Shown here: positions 31,401 through 41,853 of the stretch, in pieces
Layout: each line of letters begins with the position of its first letter
How positions within the stretch are numbered: position 1 is the first letter of the stretch
Source: Leptidea sinapis
Taxonomy: Eukaryota; Arthropoda; Insecta; Lepidoptera; Pieridae
Assembly: GCF_905404315.1 (NCBI RefSeq)
Contig: NC_066287.1
Span: forward strand, 9,114,001 to 9,178,000
Direction of reading: 5' to 3'
Length of the DNA stretch: 64,000 bases
The notes under the pieces: model-generated
Database searches by the model: none
The model's input: only the letters and a program-made list of their open reading frames with translations
Told to the model about the DNA's origin: nothing
Position numbers and translations under genes: made by a program

Positions 31401-32590
31401 TTACTGAATTAAAATTCATTTTAATATTCATTCAATGTTTTAAACATAATTGAAATGTAGCACAAATGAATATAAAATGTTATATAATCTTTTACAAGGT
31501 ATTGCTAAGGCCCTATAACGGCCTGTTTCACTTCCCGTGTCGGTATCGATAGTGTAATACGCACGGTGGCCACGCCAGCGTGGCTTTCCAGTAGGGACTC
31601 ACGTGAACTCACAACCGAGCAGTGGCGGATGCGCAAGCTTAGTTGGTGGTTTTTGGTTTGGTATGGGTTTTTTTTCTATTTTATGTACTTAGACCAAGAG
31701 CTGACCACATAAAAAAGTGTGTTCAAGTCTAGCTTGCGTTATGGTTCTGTTGTGTATCTATTTAGAATTTAGATAGTACCTACTTTGTGAAGGAAAAATG
31801 AACTAACTATGTTGACCTTGACTTGGTCCTACTACTCTGCAACTAATGTAGGTTTGACAATGAAAGAATATTGGTTTAAATTTACGATTACATACCTATT
31901 TATATTATAGAAAAAACTGATCTATTTTTATAAGATGACCACTAAGTAGGTAGGAACAGTTTTAGGTATAGTATATTAGTGAAACTATCTGACTGTGTGA
32001 CTTGTCTGCAATATTATATGCAAATTTAAAAAATACGAATAGTATGAGCGCTTAAGGATTTATCAAACTTTAATGGTATATAGAACGTTATTTATAAAAT
32101 CATTATATTCAATATAATCTTTCGATGTATAAATCCAATGCATATTGTCTAGGTATATAATAAAGAAACATGAAAACTGCGCCTCATACGTTGAATATAG
32201 TGACACTCCGAGCCATCATAAATACACAAAGCGAAGGCCACCTACGTTGCCTTTGATGCAGTCTCAAAGCTGGAGTTACACGTATGCATCTAATGTGATG
32301 TTCAGACCTACTTCCAGTGCTCACAACTGCTATTGTACATGAGATATTATAACCACTTTGTCAGCTGTATGAACGTGAAGTTAAATATTGATGATTTAAA
32401 AAAAAAAGTTTTAAAACTGCATCTTAATCATAGTCTTAGAATATACTAATGTATAATGAACCGACAGCCCAATAAAGCGGACCAATTAAGATAAATCAAA
32501 GTTGGCATATAAATTAACTTTCATAAGAGTACAAATTGTACCTGAATAAAGTTATTCCTAAATAAATATGTGCTTGAACTAGTGGTTTAA
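31401..32590. other. Non-coding stretch
   Basis: No gene recognised. A GC-richer block at about 31520-31650 (GGTATCGATAGTG, GGTGGCCACGCCAGCGTGG) stands out from the AT-rich surroundings. Confidence 0.4.
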
Positions 32591-32900
32591 TAATTGGGAG
32601 GCTCCTTTGCATATGATGCCGGCTAGATTATGGGTACCACAACGGCGCCTGTTTCTGCCGTGAATCAGTAATGTGTAAACATTACTGTGTTTCGGTCTGA
32701 AGGGCGCCGTAGCTAGTAAAATTACTGGGCAAATGAGACTTAACATCTTATGTATCAAGGTGACGAGCGCAATTGTGGTGCCGTTCGGAATTTTTGGGTT
32801 TTTTAAGAATCCTGAGCGGCATTGCATTGTTATGGGCAGGTCGTATCAATTACCATCAGCTGAACGACCTGCTCGTCGCGTCCCTTATTATCGTAAAAAA
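32591..32900 (+). mobile_element. Family A SINE-like retroposon, copy 6
   Basis: Plus-oriented, from TTGGGAGGCTCCTTTGCATA to TCGCGTCCCTTATTATCGTA and an A-run. Nearly full length. Landmarks: GGTACCACAACGGCGCC, TTTCGGTCTGAAGGGCGCC and ACTGGGCAAATGAGACTTAA. Confidence 0.85.
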
Positions 32901-33069
32901 TAATCAAAATGCTAAGGAGCTAATAGCAAGCGTAGCTGATTGTTTCACACTTGTCAATCAAAATTGGTTACAGTCTCAATTGATTTTATCTTGCTGTATC
33001 TCCGTTAAAGATAGAGAGAGAAAATATTTTCTATGATTAACGCGAGTGTTACACATTTAAATAAAACAC

Positions 33070-33320
33070 TTTTAAAGGATTAAAGCGCGTGTAAATTGTA
33101 ACTGTGTTTTTACATTAGATTATTGCGTAAAAGTTACATTTTTATTTTTATTTTTTTTATTTAAGTTAACCCGAGGTTTCAAGACCTTTCCAGATCTCGT
33201 TGATGAGTCCCCCTGAAAACTCTTGAAGCGGGTCATTGGTCATTGTCGGGTTAACTAAAATAAAAATAAAAATTTAACTGTTACGTAAAACACAGTTACA
33301 ATTACACGCGTTTTAATCTT
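33070..33320. mobile_element. Foldback element (family L), complete copy
   Basis: The left arm TTAAAGCGCGTGTAAATTG then TAACTGTGTTTTTAC, and the right arm GTAAAACACAGTTACAATTA then CACGCGTTTTAA, are inverted copies. A second inner inverted pair (GTTAACCCGA / TCGGGTTAAC, with ATTTTTATTTTTATTTT / AAAATAAAAATAAAAAT) makes almost the whole 250 bp self-complementary. Non-coding. Partial copies lie at 1-105, 27405-27770 and 59985-60075. Confidence 0.85.
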
Positions 33321-33637
33321 TTATTTTTTTTAAATTAAATCCGTTAGAGATGTTCTTCTTGCACACTTTGTTCGTCTCTATTCGAATATATTTCTAGTCT
33401 ATGGTCTAGGCCCTTAACATCACAAGAACTAGGTATTAAGTTTAATTGATAGCTAACTAGAGGTATTCCTTCCCTTTCACTCGCCTTGCCAGCACATACT
33501 CTTTCTCTTTCATTCAACAGCTTTCTTTCGCCGAATTCATTTTACCTGGACACGGCCTTATTATAATAAACCTTAGCAAGAATAGGTCCGCTTCCAGGAA
33601 ATAATTATTTGTTCATTTAAACACCTAATGGCGACAT

Positions 33638-33885
33638 GACGACCTGTATAGCCGAGTGGTTAGCGATCCTAGCATTTATATGATGAATATGGATGTTTGT
33701 TTCCGAGTCATGGATGTTTCAATGTATTTATGTATGTTTATAATATGTATTTATGTATGTTTAAGTAAGTATATTGTATTCAATATATCGTTGTCTTGCA
33801 ACCCATAACACAGGCTATATATGCTTAATTACAAGGGGCAAGATAATTTGCGTAAAAAGTGTGTCAGTTTAAAAAAAAATATATC
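33638..33885 (+). mobile_element. tRNA-derived SINE with B box deleted
   Basis: The head CTGTATAGCCGAGTGGTTAG is a clean pol III A box, but the sequence jumps after GCGATCCTAG straight into the SINE body (CATTTATATGATGAATATGG, GTTTCCGAGTCATGG, GTTGTCTTGCAACCCATAAC). The body matches the SINE in each 3.9-kb unit, where a B box lies between. The promoter is therefore incomplete. Confidence 0.85.
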
Positions 33886-33969
33886 TTAAACTTAAACAAG
33901 CTTTACGCAAGTGATCTTATGAGTATAAAGTAGAGAAATTCAAATCATGCACGAAGGAAGGATATTTGT

Positions 33970-34135
33970 CTTGTTTCCGGGACGATACGAAACCTTAAAA
34001 AAAAGCGAGTACACCTTTCTTAAAGGCCGGCAACGCTTCTGTGATTCCTTTGGTGTTGCAAGAGAATGTGGGCGGCGGTGATCACTTAACACCAGCTGAC
34101 CCGTACGCTTGTTTGTCCTCCTTTTCCATAAAAGA
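33970..34135 (+). pseudogene. Family B LINE 3' end, copy 6
   Basis: TTTCCGGGACGATACGAAAC to GTACGCTTGTTTGTCCTCC and CCATAAA covers the last about 35 codons (KGRQRFCDSFGVARE-like) and 3' UTR. 5'-truncated. Confidence 0.75.
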
Positions 34136-35324
34136 AGACTAACGCTTCACGCTAATATAAAACACGACTTCATTCCCATATAAGTTTCATGCCAGAATGG
34201 TTGGTAAACCGAAATCACAAAAAAAACGTGTATGCATGTAAACTTTACGCGCGACTGAAGTAAATCTTAATAATAAATAACATTAGGAATAATTAACTGA
34301 TACATTAATACATTATAAATAAATAGATTAATTAAAGCCGTGTTACCAAATTAGCACTCACGTGTTGCTGAAGAGATTTTTTTGCTATTTTTATTTCTCG
34401 GAAACGCTGACGATATAACCTCATCTTTCGAGCAAAGTTGGAATTTTATTGTCTACCTAGAATTAAAAAACAATATTTATAATAATATTATTTTAACAAG
34501 TGAGATTGTATTTATTTACAAAGAATAAATAATATAGAGTAATGCTAGAATATAGGGTTTTATTGATATTATTCATTAGAAAATAAAAACTAACACTTTT
34601 TACAATTGAAGTCATTATCAGGTTCCTGATATTTTCTCTTTTATTCTTATTTATTGATGAAAGAGTTAAATGTTTCTGGGATTCCGCCATTTCATTCCAC
34701 TGATATTATTTTACTTCTATATTCTATTTATAGTTAATTAATTAAAACCACTTGCCCGTTAAAATAATTTAATATAATATAATATAAAATAAGAAATTGA
34801 AGGTTAGATTATTAAATACCATATATCAATGTTGTTATAAAATATTAAAGAACGTGGCTGTATGGGCACGAACCCTTTGCCTAATAATGGACCAAGAAAC
34901 CAAAAACCGGATGGTACAGAAACCTGACGCCATCTTGCCGTAACGGACATCCGTTACATTGTCGTCCAGTTACCTAGTAGTCGCGCCTAAAGAAGTTTTA
35001 CTTTTAAAATGTCTTACACTTGCATTAAACTAAGTAATAAAGTATGTAACGTATTTTAACCATCGTAATATTATATAATCTATCGTAAGTTTAATTTGCA
35101 TATTAGAATATGAAAAATACGCATTGCGGGGGTTGGGTACGTTGTGCGGTTGCTTGCTTTTAGTGTCGCCATAAAAACTCGGTCAAGTATTGAATTATTT
35201 ATTACAAAAAACTTACATACAAAAATACAAGTCTTCTATCTTTTGTTTAAATAACACTATTATAGTGCGACCGCCAGAATATTTTACTTTTATAACTCTG
35301 TGGCAATGTGATTCTTTAAATTTT
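34136..35324. other. Non-coding stretch
   Basis: AT-rich. No gene or repeat recognised. Confidence 0.45.
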
Positions 35325-35630
35325 CAAGAGGTAATCCGAGAGATCGAATCAGAAATGAGATCCGGAGGAGAACCAAAGTCACTGACAGCGGAACTGGGCA
35401 GGGCACATACTTTGACGGACAGATAGCCGGTGGGGCAGGGCGACCACGTACCAGAAGACGCAAGTGTTGGTAGGCCCCTATGAATATTAAGATGGACCAA
35501 TGATCTGGTCAAGATCGCCGGAATACGTTTGATGAGGGCAGCGCAGGACCGATCAACACGGTCGTGATGATTTTTGGGAGAGGTCTTTGTCCAGCAGTGG
35601 ACGTCGTCTGGCTGATGATGATGATGACGA
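35325..35630 (+). pseudogene. RTE-type LINE polymerase tail and 3' end (family C), copy 2
   Basis: Broken frames of the ELGRAHTLTDR, RPRTRRRKCW and RWTNDLVKIAG tail are followed by the 3' terminus CAGGACCGATCAACACGG, GTCTTTGTCCAGCAGTGGAC and a (TGATGA)n tail. 5'-truncated, the usual state of RTE copies. Confidence 0.85.
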
Positions 35631-36789
35631 AACAGCCCAAATTACTCTTAATTAAATAAATTTATTAGAATGAGAATATATGAATACTCATAATAATAAT
35701 GAAATAGATGAATAGTCTTTATTGACACATGCTTTCCTAAAATTGATGGATGACTCTAATAATTTTAATTATCCGTTTAGCAGTCGACTAGACATTTTGA
35801 TTATAGTATAAATGCAGGACAGTTACAATATGGATAGAACATAACACACATATTGATTAAATCTATTTTGCTCACGTCAGCCATTGAACGGAGATGTGAT
35901 TGAACCGGAAATTAAACTCTCAACAGTTTGTAAAATAGCGGTCTAGCTTTCAGAAATTATAATAACAGCAACATAAGAATTTTGAGGTTAAGAAAATATG
36001 TCATTTGAATTATTTCCGATGTGTCAATATTTTTGAATTAATATGACAAAAACAGTTGTAATATTATATAATATAGTACCATTAATTTACAGATTGTTTG
36101 TATTGGGAAGTTTAATTAAAGTGTAAATTAATTCTATACAAATCCAAACAATCTCGTTACTACTCTTATTAATAAATGATTCAATTGAGTTTGAAAGGTC
36201 AACATAAATAATAAGTTAACTTTATAGTTATATTTATAGTTGTAAATTAATATAGTTGGATTCGCCGCATATATTATTTTTAATGTTATTTGGTTGTGGC
36301 TAATTTATGGCCGACGATTCCTGTAGACAAAGAAATGCCATAGACAACAGACACATTGTCATCTATGAGGTTAACATAATGATAGTTGTCTATTTCGCCG
36401 CCTACTAATATAACCAAAATTGTCACTGAGCAATATAGTTCTCACGCAAATCGTCACATAAGAATAAATTCCGCTTAATATAATTACGCAAGTTCTTCGT
36501 AGACTTTATCACTGGTCAACTAGCTAATCAAGAAGTTCTCGGTGTAACGCATCGCAAAAACACTTTTTTCTACGCACCTCCAAGGAAGTAGATGCACCTT
36601 ATCACCAGGAGTTTCAAAAGGACTAGCGGGGGCTCAAAGGAAAATGACATAAATTTAAAGAAAAAACTGCCAGAAATGTATCTAAACAATTATAAGAATT
36701 GTAGCTTACCTGTGAATAACATTAATAATGTACGAAGAACACAATAAAAACAGTTAAAAAAACTGACAGCATAGAACTACTGTACATTT
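35631..36789. other. Non-coding stretch
   Basis: AT-rich. No gene or repeat recognised on either strand. Confidence 0.45.
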
Positions 36790-37085
36790 AATGTTTTTAC
36801 TTATTAATTTACATACTTACTTTTTTTGACTTATTCATGTAAGGCATTGAGTATTTGACGTTTGAGTATTTTTGTTGCATCACTTTACATATACCTATTG
36901 TAATTTGAATGATTTGTAAAAGTATGAAACTGTAAATGTTGATTTAAAAGAGTGGCAATGAGTTTCTTGGCACTTCTTCTCAATAAAGCTCAACCTTTTC
37001 CGAAGTGGTGGTAGGTAAAAAGAAAACAATACTTATGACATTCATAAGTTCTTAAACTACATGAATAATAGATTTGATTTGAATA
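36790..37085 (+). repeat. Family J repeat, copy 2 (dispersed)
   Basis: TTTTTTTGACTTATTCATG, GACGTTTGAGTATTTTTGTT, GCATCACTTTACATAT, GAGTGGCAATGAGTTTCTT and GCTCAACC, ending with ATGAATAATAGATTTGATTT. It matches the copies in each 3.9-kb unit that end in (TTGAT)n. The tail repeat suggests a retroposon 3' end. Confidence 0.8.
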
Positions 37086-38195
37086 ATGAAACATATCTAT
37101 ATTATTTTCGTTATAATCAATTTTCAAAGCGCCGGCCATCGCTTCTTGGATTAGATGAGTTGTTCGCTTTATAATTTTTCAATTTGGTATTTCTATTAAA
37201 TCAGAAATGCTTATTATTTCTTTTGCATTTAATTTTTACACTTTCTTCATAAAATACTTTGTTTAGAAAAATATAGGTCATTAAAGTATCCAATGAAAAT
37301 ACTAAATGAATTAACCATAATGATAAGTTTAATTCATTTATGTTGTATAAGGGTCTAAATATGCTAGTTATATAAATTGAACAACAATAACATAGTTAAT
37401 AGACAATGCACTGTCAGAAAAATTCCAGTAATTCAAGAAATTTTAGAGGATTCAGATTTCACTGAGTTTTGTTTGAAACCGGCGTTTTACCCGACCTCGG
37501 TTCGACATTCTCGACAGTGAAATGCGCCTAGCTTAAGACTTAATTCAAATTAACTGCACGAGAGTTAACTTGCTTATCGTCATATCCTCTCATCTAGTAT
37601 TAGCTTCAGACTTGAAGTTGTATAAATACAGGACATATATGTATTTATGCCGTCTAAGTTGTTCTTTTTGGAAGTTCACAATCTATCCTTTTATTTCTAT
37701 TATTCCTGAAAATTCTACGTCTATTTTGAAATACAGAGAAGTGTTATTGTAGATTACAGAGGCAACCTAGCATTGGTTGCGGCTTCACACACACCATTAT
37801 CGAATCCAGTCTGCAACATGTCCAATTAACACTAGCTAGAATTGTTATACTAACGGGGAAACAAAGATATGTAGCGTTAAATTTTACGTTAACATTCCAA
37901 GATAGATTTAGTCCACGTCAAACAATGTACGAAATAATTGTTCCTTAGAAAAAAAATTAAGAGTACCTAAACAATAAGGCGGTGTAAGCTAAAACCACAT
38001 GACAAAACCGAAAACTTTACAGTCTCCCTTTCTCAATCCAAATCTTCCCAAACAAGCGTTAAATAATCAAGTGAGGTTGCTCATAAAAACACACAAAATA
38101 ACACTATATTGTTTTAATTATTATATAAGTCTTACATCAAACAAGACAACAAATTTTTAGAAATGATTTATCATGATTTCATTATAACAATATTT
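37086..38195. other. Non-coding stretch
   Basis: No gene recognised; open frames lack motifs. Confidence 0.4.
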
Positions 38196-38199
38196 AATT

Positions 38200-38485
38200 A
38201 CAACATTAGATGCACTGTTTACGGGAATTGCGTAACTTACGGGTCCGAAAATGGACTCGTGGATACACTAAGTATTACATTCCCCTCTTGGCCATGCTGG
38301 CCAGTCATACCTTTGATTATCTTGCGGATCTTCTTATTTAGAATGTAATTTCGGAAAGAGTCCTGAGTTTGCCCACGCCCTCCACACATAATATATAAAT
38401 TGTATCTAATAATCATCATGATCTATGGTATCGAACGCTTTCTTAAAATCAATTAAAAGGATAGAACTTATTACTTTTACCCGAT
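38200..38485 (-). pseudogene. LINE reverse-transcriptase palm fragment
   Basis: The - strand reads ILLIDFKKAFDTIDHDDY across about 38410-38460, which is polymerase domain 3 with the first catalytic Asp of jockey/CR1-type LINEs. The downstream sequence (WPAWPRG region) is frameshifted and the YADD motif is not found. A possible further upstream piece lies at 38780-38880. Confidence 0.6.
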
Positions 38486-39029
38486 CTAAACACTTATTCA
38501 GAAAAAATACTGTTCTCATAACTAAAGTAATCCGGAGTATTTCATATTTCTTATTTGATTTTTTTATTTAAATACAATATCTTACGAATACTGATAAGTA
38601 CCTATGTATTTAATTTGCATACCCAGAATTATTTTTTGATCTATAATACAGCCGTATAATTACAGCAACTATAGAAAAACAAATATTTATAAACCGTGCA
38701 TAAAAATATTGGTATATTTAGACATAAACACTTATTATGTACTTAACAATTATCCTTAGCCCGTATTCAATCCATCACTGTAGATTCTTCTCACGATAAG
38801 ATATTAATTACCTTTTCTACATCCGACGAAGAAACTTTATTATGTCTGAAACTTAGTTGAGCCGGCTTCACATAACTTTCTCTATATATCCAATAGGTTA
38901 ATATACATTAGAACATTCTGACTTCTTAATACTATCCGATTTACTTGCATCACTTCACCCATTTGGTAAGTTGGCAATACCATACGCCATCTGAAAAAAA
39001 TCCATTGCGTAATTTTTGAATTTACCACC

Positions 39030-39271
39030 ACCTTGAGACGGCGCAGCCGGCCTTGTGTTTCCTTATGGAGACGCAGATATCTCAACCTAGCGATAGGTCA
39101 TATTTATCGTACCCCGGGTACAAAATTGAGCACAATTTTATGCCTCATGCCAGGGTATGTGTACGTTAGGGAAGATATCTGCTGTAGCCGTCTCGGCAAT
39201 TTTGAGGGTAGGGACCTGTCTACTCTCTGGCTCCGCGTAGATTTAGTGGACCGCGTCCGCATCTATGCGTG
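39030..39271 (+). pseudogene. LINE endonuclease region, left half (split by LTR element)
   Basis: The frame at 39033-39272 carries PGYVYVREDICCSRLGNFEG and LWLRVDLVDRV, resembling the middle of an APE-type endonuclease of a jockey/CR1-like LINE. It is cut at 39271 by an LTR element and continues at 41854. The insertion duplicated CGTG. Confidence 0.75.
39268..39271. repeat. 4-bp target-site duplication, left
   Basis: CGTG, repeated at 41854-41857. Four bases is the size expected for gypsy/errantivirus integrase. Confidence 0.85.
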
Positions 39272-39490
39272 AGTTAAGAGTGACAGCCCTACCCAAATTA
39301 GCTTTAGGTGCAATTCCACCTCAGCACTTTAATTAGAACATTTGAGTGGGGAATATTTAGTTGTAAGCATTAAAATAAGTATATATTGAATGTAAATAGT
39401 TAGTAGATAGATTATTGTATAATAGACTTGCAATGTAATTTTTGAAATAAATATATTTTTTTAAATAAACCTTGGCTCAACAACTTAATT
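39272..39490 (+). mobile_element. 5' LTR (219 bp) of errantivirus-like element
   Basis: Begins AGTTAAGAGTGACAGCCC and ends CAACTTAATT, the AGT...AATT style of insect gypsy/errantivirus LTRs. It contains AATAAATATATTTTTTTAAA near its end, a likely poly-A region. It differs from the 3' LTR at only about three positions by eye, so the insertion is recent. Confidence 0.93.
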
Positions 39491-39510
39491 GGCGCAGCCG
39501 GTAGGATCCC
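39490..39510 (+). promoter_or_regulatory. Primer-binding site, complementary to a serine tRNA 3' end
   Basis: TGGCGCAGCCGGTAGGATCC starts at the last LTR base and matches the reverse complement of a tRNA-Ser acceptor and T-arm (TGGCGCAGTCGGCAGGAT-type) with about two mismatches. It would prime minus-strand DNA synthesis. Confidence 0.75.
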
Positions 39511-39539
39511 TGTAATTGTGAAAATGTTTTTTTTTTTCT

Positions 39540-41630
39540 GTGTTGAAATCAAACTCTTTCGGCACTAATTTTTTTTTACAAAGTACGATTCAACGTTTAA
39601 ACGGGGACCTCCGAACAATTAAAAATATTAAGCGTCCACTGAAGGGCAGGGTTAGTGTTGATAGCAATGAACCATGTAGTCCTGAACCTGGAACTTCAAG
39701 ATATGAACAACAGTCCAGGTATAGCAGCATTGAAAGTGGGAACAGCAGTGATGAAGAGTAATCATTGGACAATATTTAAAAGCTTAGATTTAGGTGATTT
39801 AGCTTCGGAAATATATAAAAATAGGCAACAATTTAATAGTTTAATCAATATTTTAAATAAAGAAGAGTATTTTAAGAATGATTTATTAGGATTAGACGAG
39901 CAAACGTTAGAATTGATACATTTAACAGAGGATAGATTAAATCAAATTTTACCATACAAAAGGGTAAAAAGAGCTATTTTTAGTCCTTTAGGATCTTTAG
40001 TTAAAGTTATTTCAGGCAATTTGGATGAGCAGAATGCTGAATATTACAATTTTGAAAAAAGAAAATTAAAAAATGAAGAACATTCAGTGGAACAACGAGT
40101 CTCATTAATGCAAAAAGCTGACTTTGACTAAATTTGTCAATGTTTCAGAAGGTCTCAATTCAAATATTGAACTTCTTAAGTCACAAAGCAACGGGTTAGC
40201 ATCGAATGTGCGAAGTAAAATTAGTTACAATATTCTATTAATTAATTAATTGGTGCTGGGGCTGCTGCTTCGACTGCCGAAGACAGCAAGCGTCGCAAAT
40301 ATGTTGGTCTCAGTGAGTCATACATCTTTGTGCCGTTTGGTGTCGAGACACTTGGCCCGTGGGGCCCAGAGGCGCGGAGAATGTTCAAAATACTATCTTC
40401 GCGCCTCAATAAGGCTACTGGAAACCCAAGCGCTGGCAGCTATTTCGGTCAACGGATCAGCCTTGCTATCCAACGCGGTAATGCTGCCAGTATTCTTGGT
40501 ACGCTTCCACGTAATGATAGTTTTAATTTTATGTAGTCGTAGTATTGTAAATATAGTTATAAGATTTGTTTTGATTAAATAAGAATTGCTAGTGATTTTC
40601 TATTAATGAATAAATTTTACAGTATTCTAAATAACTTTCGAACAATATTTGATATCATTCAAGAGGTAGAAACTGCTATAGCTTTTAGTAAACTATATAC
40701 CTTGCATCATTCAATCAATAATTCAACAGAATTACTAGATATTTTTACAAAAATAGAGACACAATTTAAATTAATTTATCCAGCTAGAATAGAAAATTTA
40801 ATGAAGTTAGAACATAATCTTATACTAAAGTCGTATTTTAATGGTGATAGGTTAATTTTTGTAATAGAAATTCCTCTTATAGATAAAGATAATTATATAT
40901 TTTATAAAATAATTCCTATTCCCATTTTTGATTCTAAAACACATGAAACCCTTACAATAATTCCTAAGTATCCATTCATAATGGTGAATCGTTTGAAGTT
41001 CAGATCTGTCGTAAAACCATGTGAGGAAATAGAAGACTCCAAATATCTATGCATGGAAGATAATATGGTTCCATATCCTGAGGAAACTTGTATAGAAGAA
41101 ATTATGATGCTAAAGAAATACAATCACTGTTCTCATCATTTAATTAAAATCGAGAGAACCAAATTACAAAAGGTATAAAGCCGTCATTGGTTACTCTATA
41201 CAGAAGAAAATTTAGTAATAACAGAGTATTGTGGTGAAGAAGTACAGCGACATGAATTACAAGGAACATATATTATTTCCCCAGATCAATCTTGTAGAAC
41301 TGAAATTGGCAATACTTTCATTGAACCATCTTTGAATTCTACAGATATAAGCCATAAACTTTCAATAATATCAATGCAAATCTACGTGGAATACTGAAGA
41401 CAAGAGAAAAACAACTTGATCTTCGAAATGTAGACTTCAGTGATGTGAAAGAAATTTTGAACAGTGCTAAATATAGTGTTAGTGAAAATAAAATTAAAGA
41501 ATATGTGGTTATATATGGTAAGAATATGTTATTATTTTCTTATTTGTCATTTTTGTTTTGTATAAATTCAATTTTTTTCGAAATTATCGTGAGCCTAAGA
41601 AGTCTTCCGATAATATCTCGCTTAAGGAGG
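39540..41630 (+). pseudogene. Broken errantivirus envelope gene; gag and pol absent
   Basis: Between the LTRs no gag, protease, polymerase or integrase is present. The interior starts with a short leader, then a 74-codon frame (39540-39761, perhaps a pol or leader remnant) and envelope-type frames from about 39655. The first frame contains a furin-like RVKR followed by a fusion-peptide-like AIFSPLG. This is the layout of insect errantivirus envelope proteins, which share ancestry with baculovirus F proteins. A later 190-codon frame (40606-41178) and a hydrophobic segment near 41515-41600 (membrane anchor) continue it. Breaks: a frame change near 40128, a 355-bp insertion at 40243-40597, a stop at 41176 and another frame change near 41390. 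It is not functional. Confidence 0.85.
40243..40597 (+). mobile_element. 355-bp LINE-like fragment inserted in the envelope gene
   Basis: Carries an open frame with KYVGLSESYIFVPFGVETLG, PWGPEARRMFKILSSRL and SLAIQRGNAASILGTLP, a C-terminal segment I associate with LINE-type polymerase proteins in many invertebrates. It is flanked by an exact TTCTATTAAT at 40233-40242 and 40598-40607, a likely 10-bp target-site duplication. It is the innermost of three nested insertions. Confidence 0.8.
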
Positions 41631-41634
41631 GGGG
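41624..41634 (+). promoter_or_regulatory. Polypurine tract
   Basis: AAGGAGGGGGG lies directly upstream of the 3' LTR, where plus-strand DNA synthesis is primed in LTR elements. Confidence 0.88.
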
Positions 41635-41853
41635 AGTTAAGAGTGACAGCCCTACCCAAATTAGCTTTAGGTGCAATTCCACCTCAGCACTTTAATTAGA
41701 ACATGAGAGTGGGGAATATTTAGTTGTAAGCATTAAAATAAGTATATATTGAATGTAATTAGTTAGTAGATAGATTATTGTATAATAGACTTGCAATGTA
41801 ATTTTTGAAATAAATATATTTTTTTAAATAAACCTTGGCTCAACAACTTAATT
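41635..41853 (+). mobile_element. 3' LTR (219 bp) of errantivirus-like element
   Basis: The same length as the 5' LTR, starting AGTTAAGAGTGACAGCCC and ending CAACTTAATT. Differences seen are ACATTTGAG against ACATGAGAG and GTAAATAG against GTAATTAG. Confidence 0.93.

Noticed and set aside
39540..39761. A separate gag gene in the LTR element
   Set aside because: The 74-codon frame has no zinc knuckle or capsid motif and overlaps the start of the envelope-type frame; more likely a pol or leader remnant.
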